Below are positions 41,994 to 51,379 of a stretch of DNA of 64,000 bases, one piece after another. Within the stretch, counting starts at the first letter, position 1. Each line of letters opens with the position of its first letter. Below the pieces are notes generated by a model that saw nothing but the letters and a program-made list of their open reading frames with translations, did not search any database and was not told the origin of the DNA. Made by a program: the position numbers and the translations under genes. Source of the DNA: Salinimicrobium nanhaiense. Its GTDB lineage: Bacteria; Bacteroidota; Bacteroidia; Flavobacteriales; Flavobacteriaceae. The stretch spans positions 1 through 64,000 of the forward strand of contig JAAVJQ010000016.1 in the NCBI GenBank assembly GCA_012038135.1, read 5' to 3'.

Positions 41994-42541
41994 GAAGAAT
42001 ATTCTGAAAGTTTTTCCAGCTCTTCCTTAATAAACTGCTGCCATTTAAGCTGTGCCGCTGCATCATTGCTATGACGGGTTTCGGCATCAAAGGTCTTTTG
42101 CATATTTGTGCGGGAAGTTTCTATATTATTATAGATAGCCTTTAATGCAGGTTTGATTTCCCGGGTGTTCAGAAGATCGAATTCCTCCATTGCCTTCCGT
42201 AATTTACGCCCATGCAGCTCGGTAATATTAAAATGCAACTGCTCATGTGCCAGCAGGTGCGACGAACTCTTTCCGGGTTTCACCCAGGACTCTCCGGGAA
42301 GAAAATAAGTATGAACTTCATACATAAATTCAATGTCCTGTCCGGTCTGTTTCATGGACCAGGAATAAGAAATTCCGGAACTGGTATTAGCGTGAAAAGG
42401 ATTGGAAGGATCGGGGTTCCCTGCAAAATCCTGCCAGGTAAGTAATTCGGTAGTCCAGGGAATTCTGTTATCGGGCAATTGCGCCTGAACAGTAAAACCG
42501 AAGACTAAAAATAAAAAGGTGCTAAAAATTGCTTTTTTCAT
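41990..42541 (-). CDS. DUF922 family exported protein with HEQLH motif
   Basis: A 183-residue exported protein from the ATG at 42541 (MKKAIFSTFLFLVFGFTVQAQ, signal peptide). DUF922 proteins are thought to be zinc-dependent proteases. Here the motif AHEQLHFNITELHGRKLRKAM contains HEQLH, then a helix, as in M-type zincins. The part before has IPWTTELLTWQDFAGNPD and GISYSWSMKQTGQDIEFMYEVHTYF. It overlaps the osmC-like gene by 20 bases upstream and shares its stop TTAA with the converging gene. The longer in-frame extension upstream lies in another gene and is rejected. Activity is unproven. Confidence 0.75.
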   Translation of the reverse strand: MKKAIFSTFLFLVFGFTVQAQLPDNRIPWTTELLTWQDFAGNPDPSNPFHANTSSGISYSWSMKQTGQDIEFMYEVHTYFLPGESWVKPGKSSSHLLAHEQLHFNITELHGRKLRKAMEEFDLLNTREIKPALKAIYNNIETSRTNMQKTFDAETRHSNDAAAQLKWQQFIKEELEKLSEYSS

Positions 42542-42941
42542 GCTTATAGTGGAAGCTAATGTCCAGGATGATGTCTGGGTGTAAACTGAAAAGCACAGGA
42601 CAGGTCTTAGCCGCACGTTCCAGGATCTTCCTGTTCTTTTCATCATAGGAAGCCGGAAAACTAATTGCAACTTTTATGCCCGATATTCTTCGGGGATCGG
42701 CAGCCATGGTCTTGGTAACTTCAGCATAAGCCCCTTCTACTTTTAAGCCATTATCCCTGGCTTTGATCCCAATGATGGTAAACATACAGCTCGCAAGAGC
42801 TGTTGCAACAGTATCTGTGGGAGAAAAAGCTTCTCCTTTTCCCTGGTTGTCCAGGGGAGCATCGGTAATGAAGGTGGACTTACTTTGCAGATGCTCACAT
42901 TCTGTCCTTAGATCGCCTAAATAGGTAACTTTTGAGGTCAT
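42522..42941 (-). CDS. OsmC/Ohr-family peroxide-resistance-type protein
   Basis: A small cytosolic protein of 139 residues in the OsmC/YhfA group, which reduces hydroperoxides through two cysteines. C52 (in ALASCMFTI) and C114 (in AKTCPVLFSL) are the expected pair, and the ETCPVL-like and HPDIILDISF parts are conserved. The start overlaps the end of the LysM gene as TAATG, so the genes are translationally coupled. Its own end overlaps the DUF922 gene by 20 bases. Whether it is OsmC or Ohr cannot be said from sequence alone. Confidence 0.85.
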   Translation of the reverse strand: MTSKVTYLGDLRTECEHLQSKSTFITDAPLDNQGKGEAFSPTDTVATALASCMFTIIGIKARDNGLKVEGAYAEVTKTMAADPRRISGIKVAISFPASYDEKNRKILERAAKTCPVLFSLHPDIILDISFHYKHEKSNF

Positions 42942-44860
42942 TATTGCACTACTTTTAAATTCAGATCCCTGTCGTAAGCAAGAATATAGATAGCTTTATT
43001 CATATATCCGCCACCGGGCCTGTGATCATAATCAAATTTATTCTCCACATATTGTGTAGTACCTTCTTCATTGATGGAAGCGTACAGATCTTCGGCAGAA
43101 GCCAATCTTAGCAATACATCGTAAGTCACGTCAAAGCCTCTTACCGCAAAACGGTTAGGTGTCACCCCGTATTTTTCCTCATATTTCTTTATAAAATCCC
43201 GGTTCTTTTCGGGATCAAAAGCCCTTTCTACAGAAGGATAATGGAAATTTAGCTTTGCCAGGTGACTGTTGGAAATAATATCGCTATCAAAGGACTTATT
43301 CCTGTCTGTTGTAAAGAGTGTGACCTTGTGAGAGTCGGCTTTGGAATTGAGGAAGGAAGTAGCATTACTTAGAAGTCCGATTTTATTAGATTCCATTATT
43401 ACCCAATTGGGTCTGGTATTATCTAAAGCGGCTGCCATTGCTCCCTGGCTAATACTTCCGCTTTCTCCCGGGGAAACTACTTTTGCTGAAGGCAGGGCTG
43501 CAGACAGTTTTCTTCTTTTTTCATAATTATCTGCAATGATCACCACATTCTTTCCTGCTGAATTTTCAGAAATATAGGAGAGCATTGCATCAGTCAGCAT
43601 TTCATCTGTAGGTACAGTTTGAAGAAAATTGGAGATTGATCCGGCCTCTTTGGTTGTAAGTGGGGAAACTACAGGAATATTTCTTCTCTCCAGTCCGCGT
43701 GCAGCTGTTTCTACTGTTGACTGCACCAAAGGACCAATCACTGCATCTACGCCGTCAAAATTATGAGTATTCAGCAGCACATTGACTTTCCCTGAATTTC
43801 CTTCAGTATCCAAAAATGTGATTTTTGAAGAGATTCCCATGGCCTTAGCCGAATCTACAGCCATAAGCACTCCGCTGTAAAAGTCAAGGGAAACCTGCAT
43901 CACTTTATCATTTTTGATCCTTTCGGCAACATTGCTGGAAGAATCTGTAGCAACAATTTTATTTTTATTGAATGGCAGCATGACCACCAGGTTCTTTGAG
44001 TCAAAATTGGTGATCCTGCGCTCGAGGTTAACAGTTGCACTTTCGGTGTATGCTTCTACTGCAGTAGATTCAAGGTTTGGTATCTTTAGCACCATTCCGG
44101 CTTTTAAGCCATCGGCAAGTGCAGGATTTAAGGCGATAAGTGAGTCTTTGCTGATCCCGAATCGTTCTGTGAGACGGAATAGATTTTCCTGTGGTTGCAC
44201 CTGATAGTACTTAAAAAGATTACCATCAACATCAACTACCTTTTTTACATCTCCATTCCGGATTTTGAGTACCATACCCGGTTGCAGATCGGTAATCTCC
44301 GGGTTTAATCTCTTAAGATCTTCCTGGGTAACATTATATTTTCTGGAAATTCCAAACCAGCCTTCCTGCGGAAGTACCACATGTTCTTTAACCGAAAGGT
44401 CTAATGGATTTGAAGCCGAAGGAACAGTACTAGGTTTTTCTGCAGCTGCTATATTTTTGGGAATTCTTATTTTTTCTCCCCTGCGAAGCTCTTCAGAATA
44501 TAAATGCTTATTGAACCTCTTGATATCTTCTATGGAAACATTGTATTGTTGTGAAAGACTAAAAAGGGTTTCCTGTCGCTTTACCCGATGCATTTCAAAC
44601 TGCACATTTGCATCTCCGGGATCTTGCCGAACAGTCTGATCCTGCCTCACGTTAATTGGCACCACCAGTTTCCCCTGTGGTTTTATTCCGCGACGTGCAT
44701 CAGGATTATATTTAAAGAGCGTTTCTTCAGAAATATTATACTGCCTGGCGATCTGGGAGGTTGTTTCTCCCTGCTTTACAATGTGGTACTTGTACTGCTG
44801 AGCAAAAGCCTGTACAGCGAACATCTGTAAAAACAGGAAAAGAACTGCAATTTTTTTCAT
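42941..44860 (-). CDS. LysM-repeat protein fused to a type I periplasmic-binding domain
   Basis: An exported 639-residue protein. A signal peptide covers about 1-20 (KKIAVLFLFLQMFAVQAFAQ). Four LysM units follow, at about 23-72, 83-133, 154-198 and 213-258 (for example YHIVKQGETTSQIARQYNIS and YYQVQPQENLFRLTERFGIS). The C-terminal 360 residues are a type I periplasmic-binding fold: FYSGVLMAVDSAKAMGISSKI and VDAVIGPLVQSTVETAARGLE are the hinge-helix landmarks. LysM would bind peptidoglycan; the binding domain could sense a cell-wall fragment or activate a synthase, as LpoA does (inference). It lies 10 bases downstream of guaA and overlaps the OsmC start as TAATG. Confidence 0.85.
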   Translation of the reverse strand: MKKIAVLFLFLQMFAVQAFAQQYKYHIVKQGETTSQIARQYNISEETLFKYNPDARRGIKPQGKLVVPINVRQDQTVRQDPGDANVQFEMHRVKRQETLFSLSQQYNVSIEDIKRFNKHLYSEELRRGEKIRIPKNIAAAEKPSTVPSASNPLDLSVKEHVVLPQEGWFGISRKYNVTQEDLKRLNPEITDLQPGMVLKIRNGDVKKVVDVDGNLFKYYQVQPQENLFRLTERFGISKDSLIALNPALADGLKAGMVLKIPNLESTAVEAYTESATVNLERRITNFDSKNLVVMLPFNKNKIVATDSSSNVAERIKNDKVMQVSLDFYSGVLMAVDSAKAMGISSKITFLDTEGNSGKVNVLLNTHNFDGVDAVIGPLVQSTVETAARGLERRNIPVVSPLTTKEAGSISNFLQTVPTDEMLTDAMLSYISENSAGKNVVIIADNYEKRRKLSAALPSAKVVSPGESGSISQGAMAAALDNTRPNWVIMESNKIGLLSNATSFLNSKADSHKVTLFTTDRNKSFDSDIISNSHLAKLNFHYPSVERAFDPEKNRDFIKKYEEKYGVTPNRFAVRGFDVTYDVLLRLASAEDLYASINEEGTTQYVENKFDYDHRPGGGYMNKAIYILAYDRDLNLKVVQ

Positions 44861-44870
44861 AGGTTAAGTT

Positions 44871-46400
44871 TTATTCCCACTCAATGGTGGCAGGCGGTTT
44901 TGAGCTTATATCATATACTACTCTATTAACGCCTTTAACTCTGTTAATTATTGTATTGGAAGTCTTCTGCAGAAAATCATAGGGTAAATTCACCCAATCT
45001 GCGGTCATTCCATCTGTTGATTCTACGGCACGTAAAGCTACTACTTTCTCATAAGTTCTCTCGTCACCCATCACTCCTACCGAGTTCACAGGAAGCAGGA
45101 TCGCTCCTGCCTGCCATACCTTATCGTAAAGACCCCATTCTCTGAGGCCATTGATGAAGATGGCATCTACTTCCTGGATCACCCGCACTTTTTCTGCAGT
45201 GATGTCTCCAAGGATTCTTATTGCGAGCCCGGGACCGGGGAAAGGATGTCTGCCAAGCAGTTCCTTATCGATCTCCAGTTCGGCACCAACCCTTCTTACC
45301 TCATCCTTGAACAGCATTCTTAATGGTTCCACCACCTTTAACTTCATATAATCGGGTAAGCCACCTACATTATGGTGAGATTTTATAGTTGCTGAAGGAC
45401 CGTTGACAGAAATGGATTCAATAACATCGGGATAAATGGTTCCCTGCGCTAAATATTTCACGTCCTGTATGCGGTGTGCTTCATCATCAAATACGTCAAT
45501 GAAAGTTTTCCCTATCGCCTTCCGCTTTCCTTCAGGGTCTGAGATGCCAGCCAGGGCTTCCAAAAAACGTGCCGAAGCATCTACCCCTTTTACGTTAAGT
45601 CCCATATGCTTATACTGGTCCAGTACACTTTCGAATTCGTCTTTTCTAAGCAAACCATTGTTCACGAAGATACAATAGAGGTTCTTTCCAATAGCCCTAT
45701 GAAGTAATACTGCAGCGACCGTAGAATCTACTCCGCCACTTAACCCAAGAACTACCTTATCCTCACCTATCTGGTTTTGAAGATCGGTTACAGTCATTTC
45801 CACAAAAGCTTCAGGGGTCCATTCCTGTTCTACTTTGGCTATGTTCACCAGGAAGTTTTCCAGCAATTGTTTTCCATCTGTAGAATGATAAACTTCGGGA
45901 TGGAATTGTATAGCAAAAGTTTCTTCACCTTCGATACGGTAGGCAGCATTGAGTACATCTGAGGTACTTGCCAGCCTCACTCCATTTTCGGGTAATTCCT
46001 TAATAGTATCACTATGACTCATCCATACCTGCGAATTTTCAGCAATATTCTCGAATAAAGCCTCTTCAGCTTTAATTACTGAAAGATTTGCACGGCCATA
46101 TTCCCTAATTTCTGAAGCTTCCACTTTTCCGCCGTTAAAATGCGCCAGGTATTGGGCACCGTAGCACACCGCCAAAAGAGGGACTTTTTTCCTGATTTTT
46201 GAAAGATCGGGATGGGGAGCGCTTTCCCCTCTCACTGAAAAGGGGCTTCCCGAGAGAATGACCGCTTTGAATTGAGTGATGTCTTCAGGAATTTTGTTGT
46301 AAGGATGGATTTCGCAGTAGATGTTGAGTTCTCTAACCCGTCTTGCAATTAGCTGAGTGTATTGCGAGCCGAAATCTAAAATAAGGACGTTATTTTGCAT
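44871..46400 (-). CDS. guaA: GMP synthase (glutamine-hydrolysing)
   Basis: Makes GMP from XMP, ATP and glutamine. The glutaminase domain has the nucleophile C79 in LLAVCYGAQ and H167/E169 in FHPEV. The ATP pyrophosphatase domain starts at [13 protein letters not shown] (219-230), and the C-terminal dimerisation domain ends in KPPATIEWE, the conserved family terminus. The length of 509 residues is normal. The ATG at 46400 is the likely start, although an in-frame TTG at 46406 lies inside a -7 promoter-like TACTTTTG (46404-46411). If that element is used, the transcript would begin almost at the ATG. It precedes the LysM gene by 10 bases. Confidence 0.97.
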   Translation of the reverse strand: MQNNVLILDFGSQYTQLIARRVRELNIYCEIHPYNKIPEDITQFKAVILSGSPFSVRGESAPHPDLSKIRKKVPLLAVCYGAQYLAHFNGGKVEASEIREYGRANLSVIKAEEALFENIAENSQVWMSHSDTIKELPENGVRLASTSDVLNAAYRIEGEETFAIQFHPEVYHSTDGKQLLENFLVNIAKVEQEWTPEAFVEMTVTDLQNQIGEDKVVLGLSGGVDSTVAAVLLHRAIGKNLYCIFVNNGLLRKDEFESVLDQYKHMGLNVKGVDASARFLEALAGISDPEGKRKAIGKTFIDVFDDEAHRIQDVKYLAQGTIYPDVIESISVNGPSATIKSHHNVGGLPDYMKLKVVEPLRMLFKDEVRRVGAELEIDKELLGRHPFPGPGLAIRILGDITAEKVRVIQEVDAIFINGLREWGLYDKVWQAGAILLPVNSVGVMGDERTYEKVVALRAVESTDGMTADWVNLPYDFLQKTSNTIINRVKGVNRVVYDISSKPPATIEWE

Positions 46401-46487
46401 GCACAAAAGTAAGAATTTGAGGTAAAATTAAAGCCTGCTATTCCTTATTTTCTACCTTTATACAAATTCCTTTTTTTACAAGGTCCC

Positions 46488-47213
46488 ATGAAACATGTTG
46501 CTGCAATTATTTTTTCGATAGCTATAGTAGTGGCTGCGTATATCCTTGGGAGCTCCTATGTCAAAAGAGCAACGCCTACGGGAGTCATCGCCGTGACAGG
46601 ATCGGGCAGTGAAGATTTCACCTCCGACCTCATTGTTTGGGAAGGCACCTTTTCTCAAACAAATCTGCAGCTGCAGACAGCTTATGAAAGACTTAATGAA
46701 GACAAAGAAACTGTAAAAAAGTATTTACTTTCCAAAGGAATAGGCGAAGAAAATTTTGTTTTTAATTCGGTACAAACCATTGAACAACGGGAACCTCAAT
46801 ACCAGAACGGGAATTATATAGGAGAAATTTTTAAAGGTTATGAGTTGCGCCAAACCGTAAAGATCGAGTCAAAAGATGTTCCCATGGTCGAACAGGTTTC
46901 CAGGGAGATCACAGAACTCCTGCAAAAAGGCGTGCAGTTCAACTCCACTCCGCCACGATACTACTATACAAAACTTTCTGACCTTAAGATCCAGATGATC
47001 GCTGCAGCTACCGAAGACGCAAGGATCAGAGCTGAAAGAATTGCTGAGAATAGCAGAAGCGACCTTGGCTCCCTTCGCAGTGCCGACCTTGGAGTTTTCC
47101 AGATCATTGGACAAAACAGCGGCGAAGATTTCACCTGGGGTGGGGCATATAACACTGCAGACAAAAAGAAAACCGCTTCAGTAACTATGAGGCTGGAGTT
47201 CGAAATTGACTAA
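46488..47213 (+). CDS. SIMPL domain (DUF541) protein
   Basis: An exported or anchored protein of 241 residues. The hydrophobic segment AAIIFSIAIVVAAYILGSSYV covers about 4-24. The SIMPL domain follows: ATPTGVIAVTGSGSEDFTSDLIVWEGTFS, FVFNSVQTIEQREPQYQNGNY, KGYELRQTVKIESKDV, and YYTKLSDLKIQMIAAATEDARIRAERIAENSRSDLGSL. Members occur in oxidative-stress-related and surface settings (BP26-like), and their function is mostly unknown. It is divergent from guaA. The ATG at 46488 is well placed. Confidence 0.85.
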   Translation: MKHVAAIIFSIAIVVAAYILGSSYVKRATPTGVIAVTGSGSEDFTSDLIVWEGTFSQTNLQLQTAYERLNEDKETVKKYLLSKGIGEENFVFNSVQTIEQREPQYQNGNYIGEIFKGYELRQTVKIESKDVPMVEQVSREITELLQKGVQFNSTPPRYYYTKLSDLKIQMIAAATEDARIRAERIAENSRSDLGSLRSADLGVFQIIGQNSGEDFTWGGAYNTADKKKTASVTMRLEFEID

Positions 47214-47336
47214 AGAATAGTCGGATCACCTTCGAAAAAGGGCGTTTTTGGCTGATCCGGTTTTTAAACTTTTCACAAATTTACCGGTTTACTCTTTCAG
47301 CTTTAATAAATTTGAGAGAAAGCCATTAAAATAGTT

Positions 47337-48053
47337 ATGAAATTATCCATTTCTTCAGAATTTCGGAAAGTAGCCCTTCTCAATTATATCGTACCGCCGG
47401 AAGTTGTTGATAAATACCTGCCAAAGTACACCAAACCCGATCTTTTTAACGGAAATTGCTTTATAAGTCTCGTAGGCTTTCAGGTTAAAAAGCTGAAGGT
47501 AAATGATGTAAAAGTGCCTTTAATAAAGGATTTTGACGAGATAGACCTGCAGATCTATGTGAAACGTTTTGACGGGGCCAGTTGGGTAAAAGGGGTGGTA
47601 GTGATCTCCCGGATCTTTGATCAACCCGGGGTAGCAGAACTTACAAATACGTTTTTTAAAACCAACTACACCTCCATGCCCACCATGGGTGAAGTAAACG
47701 AGACCGAAGAAAGCATCGAAGTCAAATATTCATGGCAGCTCAACGGGAAAGAGCAAAAATTCAGCGTAAAAAGCAACAAACTGGCAGCGCCTTACGATAA
47801 AGATACTGAAGCTGCTTTTCTGCTCGATAGGCCTTTAGGATTTATTAAAGCCGGGGAGGAAGAAACATATCAATATGCTATTCAACATGCCTCCTGGCAT
47901 ATGTACACAGTGGAAGAATATGCAGTAGATGTGGATTTTTCAATACAATTTGATCCTGTCTTCAATATCTTAAACTCTCGTGTACCCCATTCCGTTATTC
48001 TTACTGAAGGTTCTACAGTGGAGATTGGAGAAAATGTGGAAGTGAGTAGTTAG
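47337..48053 (+). CDS. DUF2071 family protein (YqjF-like)
   Basis: A soluble 238-residue protein. It matches the DUF2071/YqjF family: LLNYIVPPEVVDKYLPKYTKPDLFNGNCFISLVGFQ, then VPLIKDFDEIDLQIYVKR, GVVVISRIFDQPGVAELTNTFFKTNYTSMP and VDFSIQFDPVFNILNSRVPHSVILTEGS. Family function is unknown. The stop codon lies in a short AGTAGTTAG/AGTAGTGAG tandem repeat that begins inside the gene, so the C-terminal EVSS is repeat-encoded. Confidence 0.8.
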   Translation: MKLSISSEFRKVALLNYIVPPEVVDKYLPKYTKPDLFNGNCFISLVGFQVKKLKVNDVKVPLIKDFDEIDLQIYVKRFDGASWVKGVVVISRIFDQPGVAELTNTFFKTNYTSMPTMGEVNETEESIEVKYSWQLNGKEQKFSVKSNKLAAPYDKDTEAAFLLDRPLGFIKAGEEETYQYAIQHASWHMYTVEEYAVDVDFSIQFDPVFNILNSRVPHSVILTEGSTVEIGENVEVSS

Positions 48054-48226
48054 TAGTGAGTAGTGAGTATTCGGTTGTGAGGACTCGAAAGTAGAATTTT
48101 TGTTTCTCGCAAGGGCGCAAAGCCTCAATGGTCAAAATCCTAAAATTCCAGAATTTTCAAATTATCAAATCACCAAATTTTCAAATTCAAATTTCCCCGC
48201 TGATTTCCGGGATAGGCGCAGATCAA
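48042..48226. repeat. Gap of short repeats after the DUF2071 gene
   Basis: It starts with AGTGAGTAGTTAGTAGTGAG units at 48041-48070, similar to 30452-30491. Later come TTTTCAAATTATCAAATCAC and CAAATTTTCAAATTCAAATT, low-complexity, and CCCCGCTGATTTCCGGGATA at about 48196, close to 57749-57780. No gene is evident between 48054 and 48258. Confidence 0.5.
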
Positions 48227-48258
48227 CCTTAAACTTTAAACATTAAACTTTGAACCTT

Positions 48259-49644
48259 TTATTTCATCGTTTCCAAGATAAGATCGATATCGGCCTCGGT
48301 GGTTTCCGGGTTGATGAAGCAGAAACGGGAAATGGTTTCGTACCCGTTCTTTCCAAACCATTTTGTTGGTGTTACCAAGGCAATTCCTGCATTGTGGTTC
48401 CTGTAGGTCCAATCCCTGTACTCTTCGGGAGTCCAACCTTTTCTTCGGAAAAGCACTACAGATAAACTTGGGGGTCTTACCAGCTCCAGGTTGCCATTTG
48501 CTTCAATCTTTTTTGCAGCTAATTTCGCCAGTTCAATTCCTCTCTCAATAGCATTGGTATATTTTTCAGTTCCATGCATGGCAAGGGAAAACCATAATGG
48601 CATTCCGCGGAGCCTGCGGGTAAGCTGGATCTGGTAATCGGCAGGATTAAAGCCATGAGCACCTTCATCTTTAAATATTTCCAAATAGGAACCTTTTTGG
48701 GAATGAGCTTCGGCAGCCAATTCCATGTTCTTATAGAGAACTGCACCACAATCATAGGGAGAAAATAACCACTTATGAGGATCTATTGTAATACTGTCTG
48801 CCCTCTCAATTCCGTTGAAAAGGTGGCGAACAGAGGGTGCTGCCAGTGCTCCGCCGCCATAGGCTGCATCTACGTGGAACCATACATTCTCCTTCTCGCA
48901 AACATCGGCGATAGAATCCAGTTCATCAATGATCCCGGCATTGGTAGTACCGCCAGTGGCTACAACTCCAAAAAGCCTTTTTCTGTCCTTTTCTCCCAGC
49001 TCATCAATGGCTGACTGTAAAGCATGGCCTCTCAAATTTTCATCAGGACAATCGATCATTACAACATCTGCGTCCATCACCTTGGCCATTGCCTGAATAG
49101 ATGAATGTGCGCCGTTGGACGTTAATAGCAGCGCCCTCACCCCAATATTCCCCGTGCCTCTTTTTCTCCAGGCTTCCCTGGCAGTGACCATAGCTGAAAG
49201 GTTTGCAGCCGTTCCGCCGCTGGTGAACACTCCGAAGGAATCCTTAGGCAGTCCGGTGAGGGAAACCAGCCACTTCATGGCCTGATTTTCACAAAAGATC
49301 CCGCCGGCACCTTCCATCCAGTAGGCTCCATGGATACTGGATGCCGAAGTCACGAGGTCAAACATGATCGCAGCACGCGTAGGCGCAGCCGGAACGAAAG
49401 CCAGGTGCCTTGGATGGTCGATCGGCACGGTTGCCTTCACCAGGATGTCCCGAAACATTTTAAAAGCCACTTCTCCCCCAATTCCTTTGGGAGTGACGGT
49501 TTCTCCAATCATTTCAAAAAGCTCCTCTTCTTTTTTAGGAGCACCCAGTTCGGGGGTAATATTGGAAATTCGGTCAACAGTATATTTCATCACATCAAGG
49601 GTCATTTCAACCAGTTCGATGTCGATCTTATGCATTTTGGTCAT
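48259..49644 (-). CDS. PLP-dependent amino-acid decarboxylase (group II, aromatic/glutamate type)
   Basis: A 461-residue PLP enzyme of the group II decarboxylases. SGGTAANLSAMVTAREAW binds the phosphate, H180 in NGAHSSIQ stacks on the ring, D259 in FHVDAAYGG pairs with the pyridine nitrogen, and K291 in ITIDPHKWLF is the PLP lysine. The substrate cannot be fixed: relatives act on tyrosine, DOPA, tryptophan, glutamate or 2,4-diaminobutyrate. Its start overlaps the bshC stop as ATGA, so it is translationally coupled to bacillithiol synthesis. A thiol-related substrate is therefore possible (inference). Confidence 0.85.
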   Translation of the reverse strand: MTKMHKIDIELVEMTLDVMKYTVDRISNITPELGAPKKEEELFEMIGETVTPKGIGGEVAFKMFRDILVKATVPIDHPRHLAFVPAAPTRAAIMFDLVTSASSIHGAYWMEGAGGIFCENQAMKWLVSLTGLPKDSFGVFTSGGTAANLSAMVTAREAWRKRGTGNIGVRALLLTSNGAHSSIQAMAKVMDADVVMIDCPDENLRGHALQSAIDELGEKDRKRLFGVVATGGTTNAGIIDELDSIADVCEKENVWFHVDAAYGGGALAAPSVRHLFNGIERADSITIDPHKWLFSPYDCGAVLYKNMELAAEAHSQKGSYLEIFKDEGAHGFNPADYQIQLTRRLRGMPLWFSLAMHGTEKYTNAIERGIELAKLAAKKIEANGNLELVRPPSLSVVLFRRKGWTPEEYRDWTYRNHNAGIALVTPTKWFGKNGYETISRFCFINPETTEADIDLILETMK

Positions 49645-51260
49645 AGTGATAGTATGTCAAATTTTAATTCCAGCGGCTCCAGGTTGTTAAGCAGCGTGGG
49701 AATAAGATCTTCTCCATATTCGAGATAGAATTCAGAAAAGTTGTGGTGCCGCTCCTGGAGTCCGCCATTGGGGAAAAGTTCGGTCTGCAAGGCTGCGATC
49801 CTCGAAACCTCATCTTCCAGCTTCCTTTTTTGAGCTTTGAGCAATCTTTTTTCCAGGTGATCCAGACCTTTTAGCTGCTTAACCTCCTGAGCTTTTACAG
49901 CATTAAGAAAAGTTTTATCAGTTTTTTCGGCTAGTTCATACATGCCCCGGAATTGCTCCACCAAATGCTCTTTTTGAGGAGAAAAGTCGATATCAATATT
50001 GGAGATCTTCCGAACCTTTCGGTTGATAAGCTCGTGGCGCTTCAGGAATAATTCCGGCAGAGAGATGCTGAGTTTTTGCCTTTTTTGATCCTGCTTTTCA
50101 GTTTGAAGTAAGACTGAATTCCGAAGCAAAAGTATAGGGAATGTAACATTTACTTCTTCAAAAAGCTGTTTTAGCTCCAGCCAGTAAGCCAGTTCTCCTC
50201 CCCCGCCTATATAGCAAAGGTTAGGCAGGATCACCTCTTCATAAAGCGGACGTAGCAATACATTGGGACTAAATCTTTCAGGATGTTTTTCCAGCAGCTC
50301 CAATAATTCTTCTTTGTTCCAGGAAATCTCATGATCATGAACAAAATATTTCCCATCTTTTTCAATAATGCGTTCCCGAAGCCCCTCCTGCAAATAGAAT
50401 AGGTTGATCTCCCGCGAGTTCACCTGCACATTATATCCCTCCTGTTCAAGCGCTTCCGATTTTTGTTGCACCGTCTTAAAAGAAACCTGCTCCAATAGCT
50501 CTTTTTTCATTAGGGGAATGTAAAATCTCTTTAAATCGGGATGATGTGCATCCAGGATCACCAGCCCCTGTTCGCCAAATAATTCATTGGCAAGATATCG
50601 GGTAGCATCAGCCAGATTATCGTGTTCCAGATAGGCTTTTTTAAACCACTGCTTTAACTGATCGGCATTTTTGGAATTCCCTATTTCCGCAGAAAAGAGT
50701 TCAAAAACATCTTCCAGTCCGGTGGTGGGAAGCTCCCCGACAGGTCCCTCTGTTTTGTCAGATTTTGGAGGATTCCACTGAAATTTCTTGCCATGCAGAT
50801 GAAAAAAACTGATCTCTTCAAAATCATGATCCTCTGTCGCCATCCAGTACACAGGTACAAAATTGTACTGCGGATATTCCTTTTTAAGATCTCTTGCCAA
50901 ATTAATTGCAGAAACGATCTTGTATAGAAAATATAAGGGCCCGGTAAATAAATTGAGCTGGTGGCCGGTGGTGACGGTAAAGGTTGTGTCCTCCTTAAGC
51001 AGGTCTAAGTTTGTTGCTGTAGCTTCAGAAGTATGAATATTGCTGTATTGTTCCTTAAGGATCTTTGCTATAGCCGTGCGTTTTTTACTTCCGCCGGAAA
51101 CATTATAATTCTCTTTTTTGAGAAGGATCTGTTGTTCGAAGTTTTCCAAAGTAGGAAACAACCCGTAAAACTGCTGCACATTCTCTTTTTGATCCAGATA
51201 ATCGGTAACTAATGCTGTGAAGGAATTAGTATCCCGATAAGAAAGAGAATTTTTCCGCAT
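49641..51260 (-). CDS. bshC: Bacillithiol biosynthesis cysteine-adding enzyme BshC
   Basis: Joins cysteine to glucosamine-malate in the last step of bacillithiol synthesis, a thiol found in Firmicutes and Bacteroidota. The 539-residue protein from ATG 51260 begins MRKNSLSYRDTNSFTALVTDYLDQ. TVTTGHQLNLFTGPLYFLYKIVSAINLA (about 135-162) is the signature stretch, and FVPVYWMATEDHDFEEISFF follows. A nucleotide-site-like stretch and a long C-terminal coiled coil (KQLKGLDHLEKRLLKAQKRKLED) complete it. An in-frame ATG at 51311 would add 17 residues without support. BshA and BshB are not in the window. The decarboxylase gene overlaps its stop. Confidence 0.95.
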   Translation of the reverse strand: MRKNSLSYRDTNSFTALVTDYLDQKENVQQFYGLFPTLENFEQQILLKKENYNVSGGSKKRTAIAKILKEQYSNIHTSEATATNLDLLKEDTTFTVTTGHQLNLFTGPLYFLYKIVSAINLARDLKKEYPQYNFVPVYWMATEDHDFEEISFFHLHGKKFQWNPPKSDKTEGPVGELPTTGLEDVFELFSAEIGNSKNADQLKQWFKKAYLEHDNLADATRYLANELFGEQGLVILDAHHPDLKRFYIPLMKKELLEQVSFKTVQQKSEALEQEGYNVQVNSREINLFYLQEGLRERIIEKDGKYFVHDHEISWNKEELLELLEKHPERFSPNVLLRPLYEEVILPNLCYIGGGGELAYWLELKQLFEEVNVTFPILLLRNSVLLQTEKQDQKRQKLSISLPELFLKRHELINRKVRKISNIDIDFSPQKEHLVEQFRGMYELAEKTDKTFLNAVKAQEVKQLKGLDHLEKRLLKAQKRKLEDEVSRIAALQTELFPNGGLQERHHNFSEFYLEYGEDLIPTLLNNLEPLELKFDILSL

Positions 51261-51379
51261 TGAAATGAATTTTCGCAAATATACAATTAAGAGCGTTGGC
51301 GGTAAAATCAATAATAACTTATTGGCACAGATAAAGTTTTATATTTACGTGCTAATTCGAATAATAAGATCAATCCTCT

